DNA of 64,000 bases from Agroathelia rolfsii (lineage: Eukaryota > Basidiomycota > Agaricomycetes > Amylocorticiales > Amylocorticiaceae): assembly GCA_018343915.1 (NCBI GenBank), contig JABRWF010000007.1:3224001-3288000 (forward strand). The letters are read 5' to 3'. Below are positions 1-16,105 of this stretch, in pieces (within the stretch, counting starts at the first letter, position 1; each line of letters opens with the position of its first letter). The notes below the pieces were generated by a model. That model saw nothing but the letters and a program-made list of their open reading frames with translations, was not told where the DNA came from and did not search any database. The position numbers were made by a program, and so were the translations under genes.

Positions 1-21
1 TTATGATTAACCTAGTCCAAC

Positions 22-3000
22 TCACGCATTAAGTAACTCAGGCAGCTGATCCTTTGACCTCTCCTCCGTCTCCCTCCATGGTAGTAATAAAAACCCAATC
101 TTTACCACAGGTGGGACAGTGATGCGATTCATGAGCAGATACTCGAGCAGCCACATCGGCATCGCCTGTTCCAGCTCCCGCCAGTCTTCGTGTGTGCTCG
201 TGATCGTCCCGCGGTAGACCGTCTTCCACCCGGATGAGGTCTCTTCTGCAAGCTGGACGGCCATACCCTCGGGTAGACGGATACTTGGGACTTCAGAGGA
301 CGAAGGCGGAGTGAGATGATGCGAAAAGAGAATCTCAAGAGGCGTTTTCGTCACTGGGCTTACAGCAGTCTAGAATAAAAGATACAATCAATTACAATCA
401 GCTAAATTTCAAAGCCAGTTTGCATGACACAACAAGCTTACCTCGGAGGACGCAGACGTACTGCCAATATCAGGACCAATCGGCGTCGTCGGCATCTCCG
501 AGTTCCCCTTCTTACTATTCTTGCCAAAGTTCTTCAACCGACCCATGAATCCGCCAGGGGTGCTAGGCGTAGCCGGCACCGAGCCCGCATCCGACCCGGT
601 CTTGTCGCCGAAAGATGACGGCCCACTCCAGCCCGAAAACTCGTCCGGCGTCGCGGGCATGGCGCCCTCACCATTCGAAGACGCTGTCCTCGTTGGGACC
701 GTAAAGTAATCTGTCGAGAACGACGGTGCGCCCGGCGTGGTGCTATCACGTGCAATGACGGCGGTGGCAGCAGCAGCAGCGCGTGGCATTGGGGTTGCGT
801 CACTGTTATTGTTGGTCGGAGTCAGCGGCGACTGAGGGATAGTCGTTAGCGGAGGCAGGGCTGAGGTTCCATCGCGATTTGTGAGGTTTAACGGGATCAG
901 TGGTGCAATCAAAGGGGATGATGTAATCGCCTGGGGGATTAGAGGTGGCATGGCGGGGACCATGCCAGGGGACGAAACGATTGCTATGCTGCTAGAGGAA
1001 CGGCGCGAGGCGAGGGACGATGCGCGGCTCCTGATGCCACCAGGTCTGCTAAAGTCGATATGTGCGGGAGCATTACTACGATGGATGCCCGTCGTGACGA
1101 GATCATCAGGTGGATGTGTATCACGTCGACGGCCGACGTGTTGCTCCTGACGGATGAAGTTGAGGAAGATGTTCCTTAGAGCCCACTTGCCCACGTTTAC
1201 TGAGAAAAATGGCTGTTAGAGACAAACACTTCTGATCAAAGAACTCCAGATAGCACCCACTCCTCATTTCATCACCAAAGTGCCTATCCGACGAGAACCC
1301 AGCCTCATCCGCATACATCTCCGCCTCAAAGCATCTCTCTGTAATATGCACCGCCAAGACGCCCAACTTGGTGCCGACCGTACACCACGGCGCAATAACC
1401 GCCATACCCTCGATCCGCATCTTAACCGCCTCGAGCGCCATCTCGCGCGGACTCAGCTCCGACTCCCCACCATCACCACTATCACCCCCACCACTTCCAC
1501 CCCCACCGCTGCCCGACCCGCCATAGCCAGCATTGACCACATCCGCATGCGCATACTTGCCCAAACACAAGCCCCTCACAATATTCCACACCGCCACCTC
1601 GCCGGCCGTATCGACGGTGAGCGCATGCACGCGATCGTTAAGCAAAATGGAGCGCACGAGCCCATGGTCGCCGTGGATGACATCGTCCGGCTCCGCATGC
1701 AAAGGCACCGCCTCGCTCGCAATATCCCTTTCCTCGTACTCCAGCCGTGCCGTGTTCACGATATGCGAGGCTACAGTGCCCGCCCTACCCACGCCCGACA
1801 TATCCTCGCCACGCATGGGGCTGCCGCTAGAGAGATGATGTATGTGCCCGTGGAACGCGCTGCTATGAAGCGCCGCCGGTGGAGACCGAAGTGCCCCTCC
1901 AGCCATCGGCGACGGACGCGGCACGGACACAATCGACGCGGCCGAGTACAACGTCGCCACGTCTGGATCGCGCCCACGAGGCGCAAAGGAGAGGAACTGT
2001 TCGTTGGGCGACGTCAGCCGTACAAGGCTCTCAAACGGGATGCCGTACAGCGTGCTCTCTTCTTCTTGGTCGTGCTGTTCGCGCGAGTACGCCGCGGTGG
2101 CGGATGAGGACGCAGGCCAGTTCTCGCCGGACGAGCTGGTGAATGAGGGCGTGAGCGAGTTGCGCGCGGATGGGGATGGGCGGTGGTGCCGGCTCTGCTG
2201 TGAGGTGATAGTGGCAGAGGTCACTGTCGTGTTTGTGCGCGAGTGAGAGTGCGGGCGTGGTGAAGGGGTTGGTGATGAGCGGGCGTGGTCTGGGGAGCTG
2301 CTGATGGGGGACGAAGGCGATTTGATGTTGGACTCTGTGTCGGCAAGGACGAGCGCCTGGGCGCGGACAGCGCGTCGTTGCGGCACACGCCAGCGTTTGA
2401 TACTTGAGCTTCCGGACGCAGTCCAAAGGAGGCTGTCGTCGATGGCCACAATCTTGTTGATGCCCTCTGCGGTGGCCATATTGTTATTCTCTCCTGCATC
2501 CTGGCAGATGACGATACATTCACCCTCAGAGATGTCGGTGCAGTTCTCGACGTCGACTTTGCATACGTAGCCGGTCTTGTCGCCCGAGTAGAACACCTCC
2601 AGCGATGGGTGGGTTGAATATAGTGACCAGACAGAATCAGTATGATGCGTAAACGTATGCAAGCATCGCTGCGAAGTGAGGGACCAAAGTTTGATGGAAG
2701 CTAGATAATCATCGTGAGTATAAAAGTGGAAATGGGGGCTCGGGCGAGTTATTTCTTACCATCAGCAGACGCTGATAAGAGCTGAAATGATATGAGCCGT
2801 GAGATATGTGGATATTGACACTATAACTGACATATTTAGAATCGTCGGACAACAATATCGACCGTATGTTGTCTGTATGCCCAGCCAACTTCCCCGTACG
2901 CTTGCCTGAGCGTGGATCCCACATACGTATCACACGTTCTGGAGACCCCGTAGCGATAGAGTGACCATATGGATCCACCGCCAGTGCATAAATAGACGAT

Positions 3001-4218
3001 TTAGGAGCCATGGCGTCCGGTGGATTCAGCGTGATGAGAGGTGTGTCGTCATGACGGTGGAGATCCCAAAGTTTCACGGTTCGGTCAAAGGAGCCGGAGG
3101 CTACCCAGTTCTGTTCACGGCTGACCATCAATCAGATCATAAAAAAGACGAGGATACAGAGGGACTGTACGGACCAAAGGGCAAGACAGCGGACATAGTC
3201 TGAGTGAGAACCTAGTACGGCTGGTTCTAATGGTTTGTCAGCATGAGGATTCCAGCTCTTCACGAATCCGTCGGATGACGCAGATACAACTGTAGCACTT
3301 TTGCTTAATAAGAGAGCAAAAAAAAAAAAAAGCAAAACAAGATTAAAACTTTACCTGTTTGATTATAGTTACACAGTAATAGATCATTCACCCAATCTGC
3401 ATGTGCCTCTGCTGATTGACGAAACTGTGTGGGCTGGAAGCAAATTATGAGAATCTAATGCCAAGGGTATGCGGACAGAAAATTGAATATGAACGGCAAT
3501 TAAGCTGAGCACCGAATAATACTGCGATCAACAGCGTAGTTCAAGTGAAGCGCTTTGAGATTGCTGAGATTCCGCGTTTATGTCCATACGAAATAAAGCG
3601 CTAGCATTCACTTTGCCTGTATGCATGATAAACATTAAAACGCACCTGTCCTGGCTTGAACGTCTCCAGATCAATCTCCCACTGTTGGTCATACGGATGC
3701 TCATCCTTGGCCACCCTCCGTCGCCGTCTCGCAGAGCTTATAGACACATCGCCCAAGACATCTCCGTCAGTCCCTATACGCTCGTCTTCTTCTACCTCCT
3801 CGTCAATCACATCATCCGCCCAGCCCGTCATAAGCTCCCATCGACCAATGCGACGCTGCAGTGTTTCGCCAGGACCCGATGTAGCTCCATCCTGACGTCT
3901 GCACATGGGCAACTGCAGATCCCACGAGTTGATGAGTCCATCCCTTCCGCCGGTATAGAGAATACCCTCCGGAGCAGACCGTCCCGCCAGCTGGGTTGTA
4001 GTGTCGATGGCGAGGGAGGAGACACCCAGACGATGACGCGGATGTCTGGGTACACGAGGTGATGACTTGGGCGTATCTGGAGCATGTCTGATTTGAATTA
4101 TGTGTGGCTGCGTCTGACCAAACCGTTTCTCTGCGAACGAAGGGAGACGAAGACGCGGTACATTGTCAGATGGCGTCGGGATGACGTAGGAGACACGACG
4201 CCTAGCGGTGGGGGCCAT
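22..4218 (-). CDS. WDR48: WDR48/UAF1-like WD40 protein, activator of ubiquitin-specific proteases
   Basis: Minus-strand exons 4218-3646, 3433-3355, 3289-3175, 3120-2832, 2781-2760, 2700-1261, 1199-442 and 369-22 join with consistent phases into 1207 codons, with ATG at 4218 and TGA at 24-22. The N-terminal half carries WD40 repeats, recognisable from stretches such as [19 protein letters not shown] and SASADASIKLW. A serine-rich, low-complexity linker of several hundred residues follows. The C-terminus (last ~115 residues, [17 protein letters not shown]..) matches the DUF3337 domain of WDR48 proteins. Members of the family (human UAF1, S. pombe Bun107) bind and stimulate USP-type deubiquitinases; that role is inferred from homology. 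The 22-nt microexon at 2760-2781 is required to complete a WD repeat, and its upstream intron uses a GTCAGT donor. Confidence 0.9.
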
Positions 4219-4763
4219 TCGAGCAGATAATCAGCATAAATCTAAGAGAACACAGGTGTCTGCTATTTGCTGCACTGGAAGCCGTGTGAGCCTGAGCAGT
4301 GTAGCCTGGGGGAGAGCTGGGCAGTTCAAGTTCGCACTCTCGTTGTCGTCGCATCAGAGAGCTGGGAGCGCATGCAGAGCCAGGCACGGTTCTCTCAAAA
4401 ATGCTTCCGACGGCCAAGGCGGAATCGCCAGTGCACAGCCCAAGCACGCATACATCCACGTCCAGTTGGCCTGCCAACTTTCATTCTGGATGTTGTTGGG
4501 TTTACGAGCACATGAAGACAGGATACAGCCTTCTTTCTAAGAATCTGACTACGCTCGAACTCACTATTCTAAACTTCAAGAAATCCATATGAAGGGAAGT
4601 TCAAACGTTCAAGTTTTAGGTACAAGACGAGCCTACTCAGTAATGTAACAACTTCAGACGAAGGGATGGCTCCCAGGTGTAGGGTATCACATTGGAATAT
4701 ATTTAGGTTCCTCGTCACTTGACACTTCATTTTGACTTCACGTGCGATGGACGGCCTAATTAA
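4219..4763. other. Intergenic region between WDR48-like gene and amylase 1
   Basis: About 545 bp that must hold the WDR48-like promoter (reading left) and the 3' UTR and terminator of amylase 1 (also reading left). Open frames here are short, overlap on both strands and resemble no family. No repeat was seen. Confidence 0.5.
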
Positions 4764-7784
<3,021 letters not shown>

Positions 7785-9356
7785 AGCTATTCTTTTCCAA
7801 CTTTAGCTGCTAGAACTGTCAGAGCTGGGGGAAAGCAGGTTGTATAGAAATATATGCTGAGATGTAAAGTATATCACGTGCGCGAGGCGATCGCTGAAGT
7901 TGCAATGAGCATGTGAACATGGCAAAGCCAAAACAGGATCATGACTGGTCATGATGGTAGCTATGCTTGGATTCATGACTCAACTGTCAGTTAAATTGCC
8001 AGCGGGAACGTCTTCCATATGAAAGCCGATTCCACATGGTCATGCGTTTGTAAGTGACGAGCGCGCTGAGTCTTTACGGGCATAGGTGACCGACGCGAAT
8101 AGCCAAGTCCGATACAGTTGGGTTTACTAAGTTTCCCACACACCACTTCAGGTCTGGCATTAGTAGTTGACGATATTTCAGATTAATAATTAACAGGAAT
8201 GCTGATATGAACAAGTTGAGAAAGTCAATTAGGCGGAATGAGACTATATCCTAAATTGAAGAGATCTTGTTTGTTTACAAGCGCGTCTCGTTCAGATATG
8301 TCAGTAGCGATTTTGGGAACTCGGCGAAGGCAATACTAAACTCCCGTTTGCCGAAACATTCTTACATCTCGGAGACCCAAACTCCACCTCTAATGGTACC
8401 ATAACTTTATGCAATGCTCCCAATAGATTCGTACGATCGCATTGCGCAGTCAAACACTTGAAATTTTTTTAACGCTGATTAGCCACTCAAACTCCATGTG
8501 AATTCGATCTCCTGACGTGGCACTTGGACCCATGAGACCCATCAATTCTGGTGAGCATGGGACAGTCTTCTGGAATTGACTGTAATAAGCATTACAAGCG
8601 AGACGTCTCCAAGAATACCCAAGCACGGCGACCGATATTTTGCCGATTCTTTGGAGTGGGCACCAGCAACAAGACTCGGAGTCCTGTTAGAAAGCGCTGC
8701 GATCGTCGCATCAAAATGTCATTTTGCAATTGCAATCCTACCATAGCGATGGTATTCAAGTTCCCACATGGAGTGGAGGGAGGTGCACATGCATTACTGA
8801 GTTCCTTGATACACACCGCAATTGTTAGACAATTGTCGATCATATCGCATCGATCACAAATTAACCCATGCTTTATGTAAAAGTGAGAAACCTGGAGTCT
8901 GAGAGAGCCAAAATTAAATAATCAGGAGGAACAGAACGTATACAAGTCATAAATCTAGTTAAGTATCATAGAAAGAATGTACTAGTATAAGAAGATAAAG
9001 ATAAAGAGGACGAAAGCAAACTGTATAACACAGATCTAGCTGTAGGCCACGTATTTACATAAAAATCGATCAAGGATGATACATTGTGGTTGGTGCTGAC
9101 CAGAACCGGGGCCATGATAAAATTACAAGGCCTGTTTAGATCTGGACTTTGACTTTGTAACATGCGTCTCCCTTGAGCTCTTCATTTTATCTCTTGCATA
9201 CACTATTACACATGCCATCAAATGTAGAAATTTGATTTGTATACAGAACAGGATATAAAGTATAACATTTCATTTTGTCTACAATTTTTACAGAAAAGGG
9301 GTAGAAATAACCTAGATAGGGATAAATAGCGAGAACTAAACGACAATCAAAGCAGA
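7785..9356. other. Intergenic spacer between the two amylase genes
   Basis: Holds the upstream region of amylase 1 (an AT-rich TATATTT stretch on the minus strand near 7850-7856) and the 3' UTR of amylase 2. The open frames on both strands at 8551-8880 mirror each other and match nothing known. No transposon or RNA gene was seen. Confidence 0.45.
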
Positions 9357-12300
9357 TTAGCGCCAAGTGTCGCTAATCGTTACAGAGCCTGAAGCCGGAG
9401 TGGTGCTGCTCCTATTGGGATCGGATTCCCAGGTGATCTAGGGAAACCAAAAGGCAGATTAGTACGTTTACTTATGCGAAAACCATGAAAAAGAGACTCA
9501 CAGTAGATCCTTCAATTTTGACAAACTTATATTCGAACGTCGTCGATGCCGGAAGGTCGATCGTGGCAGTCCATGTCGGATAGTCGGCAGAAGAAAGAGC
9601 CACCTAAACATCGTTCCGGTAAGTAAAAAAAAAAAGTGAGCTAGGTGTTGGCAGTTACTTACACCATCGGCAGGAGTCCAGTTACCGAGCTCAGAAATTG
9701 AACCTGCAAGAAGATCATGAAATGACTTGCCACATACAAACGCAATTTCATTGACCTGTAATGTAAATGTTCTGTCCATATGTCGTTTCGGCTGAAGAAA
9801 GAGACGTCAGGACCATAACACTTGAGAACACGATACTCATGCGTACCATATTCTTCGAAGTATACAGAGACGGTCGATGCCGCAGTACCCTTAGCACCAG
9901 TGTGAATGGCAATGCCGCTGTAACTCGGCACGTCCGCCGTAAAGGTGCCAGTAGAGGACACGGTAATACTGCCAACAAAAAATCGCTCAGCTCATATTTC
10001 GTACAAAACACTTCATGAGAGCCAGGGCTTACGCGTTTCCGGTGCAAGCGCCAGAAGATGACGCGTTGCCGCTCAAGACGTCGCAGTACGTGCCAGCAGG
10101 GAGTGATGTCGTGAAGGTGTTGCTCCAAGTAGAGCCCTCATTGTTGATAGCAACAAAGCCGAGGGATCCTATTAAGGGCATCAATCCCATATACCTCTTT
10201 TTTGGTTAGGAATAGATTACATACCACGGCCGAAAGCAATTTGCTGTGAGCTCGGGGAGACCCAGTCGACCAAGCCAGCACTACCAACATTGTTGCGGAA
10301 GCCAACCATACCGGCGATAGGCAACCACCGGTGCTGGCAGAGCCTAGAAAGTTGAGAAATTAGTCACCTATCGAGGAAATAAAGATATCAGTGTAGCACT
10401 TACCATCCATTTTCACCGGTGTTACCTGTGCATGTACCGTAGTCTATTGGACTGGGTTAGAATTGAAGCCCACGGTTGCGGTATTGGAAGACAAGCTTAC
10501 AGTTATTCGGACCTCCCTGGTCGTAGGAGCTGAAAGTATAGCTCGACAAGACAGTAGGCGTGCCGTAAGGGTGGGCACTGCCATTAAGGTAAGTCAATCA
10601 GGATATACGACTTGAAGGCATGCGTGTCAAACTTACAGCGAGAACACATGAGCCATGGTGTATGTGTTATCCGACGAATTATAGTTAAGGGAGGAGCCAC
10701 TCTACAACATCCTCAGTATCAATGCAAAAAAAAAAATCCAAGTCAGTGTGGGCTTACGCGTTCAGTGTCATGGTCGGCGACAAAAACGTTGGCATTAGAT
10801 GATGGTACCCAGCCTGTGGGAAAGCATAGGCATAAGCTGGATAACTACAATAAGGAAAGAGCTTTGGAAAATGACCTTCATCATCCAAATTCTCGAGAGC
10901 ATTGATTCCACCGCTAAGGAAAGCGGTCTGAAGAGCACTGGTGTATCTGAATCTGTAGGTGGTAAGTTTGTCAGTAAAAAAAAATTCAAGTGCTCTTCAT
11001 ATTTGGCTTGGCCTCACTCCATAACGTCACCTAATGCAAATATAATTAGCCACGATACTGAAATCAGAAAGCGTGAAGTGAATGAAATTACCGTTTCCAG
11101 TGTACATGGAAGGCTCGACAGCATTGTCCGCCCCCCAGATGACTTCCTGAGTAATGTAGATATCCGAGGTCAACCGAGAAGTGATATTGGCGATATCTTT
11201 GGGGTTAATACCTGGGAAAGATGATATCAGAAGCCAGTCTTGTCAATGTTTGAGTAATCAGCAATGTACTCTTTGCCGCATCAAGTCGGAAACCGGCGAC
11301 GCCGAGGCTAATAAGCGTATTGCCATAGGCCGCCTCCTTGCTGCGTACGTTCTCTGAAGTATCCGTAGCCAAGCTGAGAAATTCAATTAAGCTTCCGGAC
11401 ATCTTTTGTGTAAAACAAGTGGGACTTACTCTGCGAGGCCATCCAATTCACAGGTCCAAACTTGCGTGGCGTTGTCGTAGTTGTCGATCTGTCCATCAGG
11501 GCTACCACAGTGGTGGAAATCCTAATAAATATAAGTATAACTGGCAAACCCTGGAGATCATAAAGTGACATACTCCATCATCGGAGTATGGGACATCAGG
11601 GTAGTTATATTTCGTGTATGAGCTTCCATCGGTACCAGTCCCTATATACGTGGTTATCAGGTAATTAGATATTAGTTAATATTTGTTCTGAGTACGTTCA
11701 AACTGTTACTGACCAGATCCATCTCCCGATGCTGAAACCGAATTTCAGTTTCTTGAGTTGTACAGCGAAAAAAAAATTGCATGACTCACTCATCTATGAG
11801 AAATTTGAATAGATGAGTAAACGATCATGCTATCCATATTTCAATTTGTGCTTACATGGTTCCATACGGTGTCGGCGATAATTTTTACACCAGCCGCTTC
11901 ACAGGTCGAGACCATAGCCGCATATTGAGCTTGGTTTCCACGCTTGGAAACCAAGTTGTATGACACGGGTTGATAATCTGTCCACCATTCATCCCCTGTA
12001 TGTTTTTTTGTGTAAGTGCCTTGGAATAAAAGTGCATTGAGATCAATCCTAACCAGTTATGTGCTCCTGAGCAGGGCTTGCTATTTGCTCATTAGTGTTA
12101 GAAAGTTAGTCACATTTGTGGTTTTTGAATGCATGCCTTGAACAAAACCATAGCCTGCTGGGCCAATGAACGCCGTACATTCAGCAGCAATACTCTCCCA
12201 GTTCCATTCGAACATTTGAATGATGACCGCTACAGTCAAATGTTAGTTAGACGATATACAAAAATGCCTAAGGACGTTGCCGACATGAGACTTACTTTTG

Positions 12301-12383
12301 TTACCATTCTGCGTGGGTCCAGCGGCAGCTAAGGTAGCGAGGGCAAGGGCACTAGTGCCCAAGCTCATGAGCTTGGATTTCAT
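9357..12383 (-). CDS. Secreted alpha-amylase, GH13 plus CBM20 (copy 2, tandem paralogue)
   Basis: ATG at 12383 (MKSKLMSLGTSALALATLAA) gives a signal peptide; TAA is at 9359-9357. It has the same order and similar intron positions as copy 1, with more than fifteen introns. Catalytic regions: I (IIADTVWNH) near 11870; II (GFRLDAAK, nucleophile Asp) near 11280; III (YITQEVIWGAD, acid/base Glu) near 11140; IV (VFVADHDTER) near 10760. The fungal C-terminal beta domain ([17 protein letters not shown], near 10080) leads into CBM20 (YGQNIYITG near 9770, WTADGV-like loops, final ISDTWR). It has the same role as copy 1: extracellular endo-hydrolysis of starch with binding to granules. The pair lies head to tail with 1.57 kb between them, the pattern left by tandem duplication. 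Unlike copy 1, region II keeps Lys after DAA. Confidence 0.9.
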
Positions 12384-12472
12384 TTTTGATTGGAGAAAAA
12401 AAGTTGAATGTGGGTGGGACAAAGAAGTGAGACTCTCTAATGCAGTACCACCACACACCTAGTCAAGATCGC

Positions 12473-12479
12473 TTTTATA
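12473..12479 (-). promoter_or_regulatory. TATA box of amylase copy 2
   Basis: On the minus strand TATAAAA lies about 90 bp upstream of the ATG at 12383, a normal distance for a fungal core promoter. No activator site was identified. Confidence 0.55.
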
Positions 12480-12483
12480 GCCA

Positions 12484-14426
12484 TAGCTCGCCCACTGTAA
12501 GATGTCAGCAATTCCTAGACAAGACATAGCATAGTGATCGCTACTAGAGTTGGATTTCTATAGTAATTACGGGAATCCGATCGATATTGTAATGGATAGG
12601 AATAGTCGAACGAACCACGATCACGAAGAGCACGGGGACCTCGGACACTGTGTTCTCACATGTGTAATAAAGGCACATGGAATTGGTATCGCAAATCAGG
12701 ATAGTAGCACTGACGCGTGGATGATCGTGATTGACGAAGAACACATATCAAATTAACAAAACGTTCTTGTGTTTGCAGTGTCTAACTTACAGGAAGCATG
12801 CGATGCTATGGGAAAAGTCGATAGATGCTCATCTTGGGATTTGTTTTGAAAATGACACCGAAAACTCAGCATAGCAAGCCAAAAAAGTAGTACTAGTCAC
12901 AGCGAACTCGTGTCTTGGAGTCTGAGTAGACTTGCAAAGCCGTGTCCTCGCATTACCATCGCATCATCTGGACAGCAGCCCCCGGTCACAGCATCAATTG
13001 CGACGTGGCGTTGGCCACCTGTGACTGCTGGCAATACAAAAGGCCACGCGACTGCTCTGCTCTCAGGGCGGGGGGGCACTCAAAGTTGTTAGTGATCTGC
13101 GTCATTGTCGGTGACTAAGTCAATTCGGAGATAGGCCATATGGCATTTGGAGCTGTTTGAGGGCTTCCCACATCTCCAACAGCTGCGGCGTATAATTTTA
13201 GCCCAGATTCAAGCATTAGACGCGGAAACTGAGTTCCAGATGCATAAGACTCGAACATTGGTTGACCGTTAATACAGTGTACAGTCGAACCCCTATTAGT
13301 CCATACCTGTTTGTCGTAGTCCCTCAAAACCCGCACTGGATTTTGGCGAAAATCAGCTCATAAAAATGGCTACCTGCGACCGAGAAACGACCATTTATAG
13401 TATATTGATGTCATATCCCCTCCTAACATATATTGTCTTGACACAATGGACTATCAGAGGTTCAGCTGTATGTCCGACGAGTTAATGAAACCTTGCCGAT
13501 CCGGTTGTATAAGGACCCACTGGCATGAATACCTATCCCGACCTCTTTCGGGTTGCCAGACAAATTTAGCCTCAGAGGGCCATTTTTGCGAAAAAGGTTG
13601 AGATAGGTATTCATGGGTCCTGTTGTATGTTCTCAAGTAACGCAATTAACTCCGGTAATTGTGGGACCGGTAACCGTAAATTCTTTGGCTGTAACGAGCG
13701 ACCATCATGATGGTCACTGTCAAAGTCACATACAACATCAATGCACGCATATGGAGCTGCCGTCATGCGCATCATACACTGCGCGAGTAAAACCAGATAA
13801 CTTTCATTTTGTTTTCACTTCGATTTGGATTGACTTATCTAGTAGTACTAGTACGGTATACGAATTGCTCTGTGATGGCTCTGAGGCACGTCAGATCAAG
13901 TATCACTATTACCCATTAATGACATTGACCGTGACAAGCGGCTCCAACAGGGCCTTATCAACGCTTCTTACAGTTGCCAGTGCTGCTATTCCATCTAGTA
14001 AACTAATAGCAATGCAACCTTGTTCAATCCACTTGACGCATTAACCCCCTACCGGAACAAACATATACCATGATCCATGGTCACACGGTAATAACGCTGC
14101 TTATTGCGCATGTCGTTGGATTCTGTCACTGCAGCCGTTATGGGCGGTATCACGATTTACTTTTACTTTTTTCCTCATGTGCCATATGCGATGATCGTGA
14201 CCCCCGAATACTTCAGGAAAACGGCCCTCGCTAGGAGCATACGCAAGAAGCAGAACGTGTATCTATCCCGATATGTCAGCCACGTGTATTTTCTTCCCGT
14301 AGTCGCCAGCACGGTGTATCGTTCTTGTTAAACATGGCATTGGATGAAGTAACATTTACATATAGGCATTAGTATTTGGTACTACATGTACATTTCGATC
14401 CATCTCAGGGTATTTAACGAGTCACG
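12484..14426. other. Gene-poor spacer
   Basis: About 1.9 kb between amylase 2 and the small membrane-protein gene. Short open frames are scattered on both strands and none resembles a family. The only structured item is the fold-back sequence at 13512-13621. Confidence 0.45.
13512..13621. repeat. Fold-back (hairpin) element, about 110 bp
   Basis: The left arm holds AGGACCCA (13512-13519) and ATGAATACCTATC (13525-13537), interrupted by five bases. The right arm at 13602-13621 is the uninterrupted reverse complement. Similarity continues inward for about ten more bases (CCGACCTCTTTCG against CTCAACCTTTTTCG). This could be a small MITE or another hairpin-forming repeat. No clear target duplication was seen. 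Confidence 0.5.
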
Positions 14427-15217
14427 TTACATAGCTTCAGGGGGTTCGTCCATACCCACTACTGTACCCATACCATCAGCAACTGAGTTAAATATGCCAC
14501 CGTTGTTTTGCCCGCCCGCAGCGGTCTCATCTTCAGCTTCGGGATCCCTAACAAGTGCTTCTACCACTTCGCTGGCACCACCTGTCTCTTCCGCTTTCGC
14601 AACCGCAGAGGAAATGCTGGCCGGCGGCGTGTACTCACGTACTGCAGCAGCAATTGCGGCAGCGAGGTCTGTTGACCTAATGAAGCAGGCGAGACGTATC
14701 AGAAGCCTTGTGAAGCAGCAATGTAGCAGTATGAACTCACGGCATGCCGAGCGCTTCTGCTAACGCGTTGATTCGCGCCTCGATCGACTCGTCGTCGTCA
14801 TGTAGATTCTTGTCTGATGGTTCACTACCGGTGGTGCGTGATTTAGGCTGCCCTTTCCAGCCGAGCTTCGGGCCTCTGGCATGCGGATCTGGATGCAACT
14901 GGGGTGGTCTTTTGCCCAATGCTAGGTTCCACCATCCACCAACTTCGTTCTTCCATTGCAAGCTACGATAGGCGAAATAGCTCGCATATAAAACGGCGAG
15001 GACGGACAAAATATCTTGCAGAAGACAGAATGTCGGCTCAGAATGCAAGAAAGGGAGAAACGTAGTGCGTACATATGAGAGTATCGAGTCGTGTGTTAGA
15101 TAATGGTGGGTCAACAGGATGCATCGCCTTCTTGTCGCGGCCTGGCGGCAAACTTGAGCGGTTACCAGTCACGCTGGTAGTTGAGCCATTGGATTTGGTC
15201 CGGTTTCGTGGTGACAT
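14427..15217 (-). CDS. Small single-pass membrane protein of unknown function
   Basis: Three exons, 15217-15073, 15014-14741 and 14676-14427, join in phase to 223 codons including TAA. The introns are 58 and 64 bp with good borders (GTACGC..AAG, GTGAGT..TAG). A basic, Ser/Thr-rich N-terminus (MSPRNRTKSNGST) precedes one hydrophobic helix (about residues 45-65, YILSVLAVLYASYFAYRSLQ). A Trp-rich short stretch follows (EVGGWWNLALGKRP), then an acidic segment and an Ala-rich helical region (IEARINALAEALGMP, DLAAAIAAAV). I recognise no family. The clean exon phases and open frame argue that it is a real gene. The location is probably an internal membrane, but this is inference. Confidence 0.7.
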
Positions 15218-16105
15218 GATATGAGCGTGAGGTAGTGGAATGCTTGGTTTGAGTAGTGAACAAGACGATGTCTTCCTCCAAGTTGGATTTTATGGGTAAA
15301 GTCGTGTAGTCAATGAGTGACGTCATGGTGGCAAGCCGGATGAGGTGACGTCGTCACCTCAGCAAATTCAGGTCACACAATCCCCGCTGAATTCTATATG
15401 CTGTGCATGCCAATGTTCATGGATTTCATCACTTCAGTAACTGACTGGTATCACGAGGTTTATTAGCTCTCCATGACTGTAAAGAGCAACTGAAACCAAA
15501 TATGATTTCGCATTCTCGATCGAGCAAAATCAATGGAAGTCGCTGTTATCCTGAGGCTGTAGTATCTTAGGCTAGCTTGAAGGAAGCTGTAAGGGGCTCG
15601 GAATTAGGGTCTTGTAAGAAAGTACCAAAAAGGAAAAACTGAATCGTAAGTAAAGGGGTGTGCCTTAACTTACAATTCAGTAGGGACTTTCTTACAGGAT
15701 CCTACTCGGAATCCATTCAATGTACCTGTCGCTTCGCATGAGCACTGCTTCTGCGTGCCATATGCATCAACCTCTTTGAGAAGAGAGACTCGGAGTTGCT
15801 GGTCAATTTGGCTGTAAAAGGCTACTACTAAAAACCCTTGCCAGTGTTTGATAGATGAACACATGCTGATTGAGCATTGCACGGATGTAATGTAGAACCA
15901 CAATGATGGCATGAATCAGTATACATGATAGATGTTTTTTCGATTACGTCTCGATCGTGAATATTGTGTACGTGTCTAGCATACTGCCAGTAGTATATGC
16001 GCTTTTGTATTTCTGTCTACATAGCTTTCTATAGCCAGGCATCTCAGCAAGCAAAGCAATCAAAAAACTTACCGATGATAGCTGTAATGTGCTTCATTTA
16101 ACCCA
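15218..16105. other. Spacer with a long imperfect hairpin
   Basis: No supported gene. An 80-codon minus-strand open frame (15670-15912) is Cys-rich but matches nothing I know and overlaps the hairpin at 15610-15699. Confidence 0.4.
15610..15699. repeat. Nested inverted repeat able to form a 90-nt hairpin
   Basis: The outer arms 15610-15624 and 15686-15699 pair with one or two mismatches (TCTTGTAAGAAAGT against TCCTGTAAGAAAGT). The inner arms 15639-15656 and 15663-15680 pair over 18 bp with two mismatches and leave a loop of only six bases. The size fits a MITE core or a small-RNA precursor; neither is shown. Confidence 0.5.

Noticed and set aside
8551..8880. A 109-codon plus-strand frame between the amylases
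   Set aside because: It is mirrored by an equally long minus-strand frame, has no recognisable domain, and no promoter or intron context supports it.
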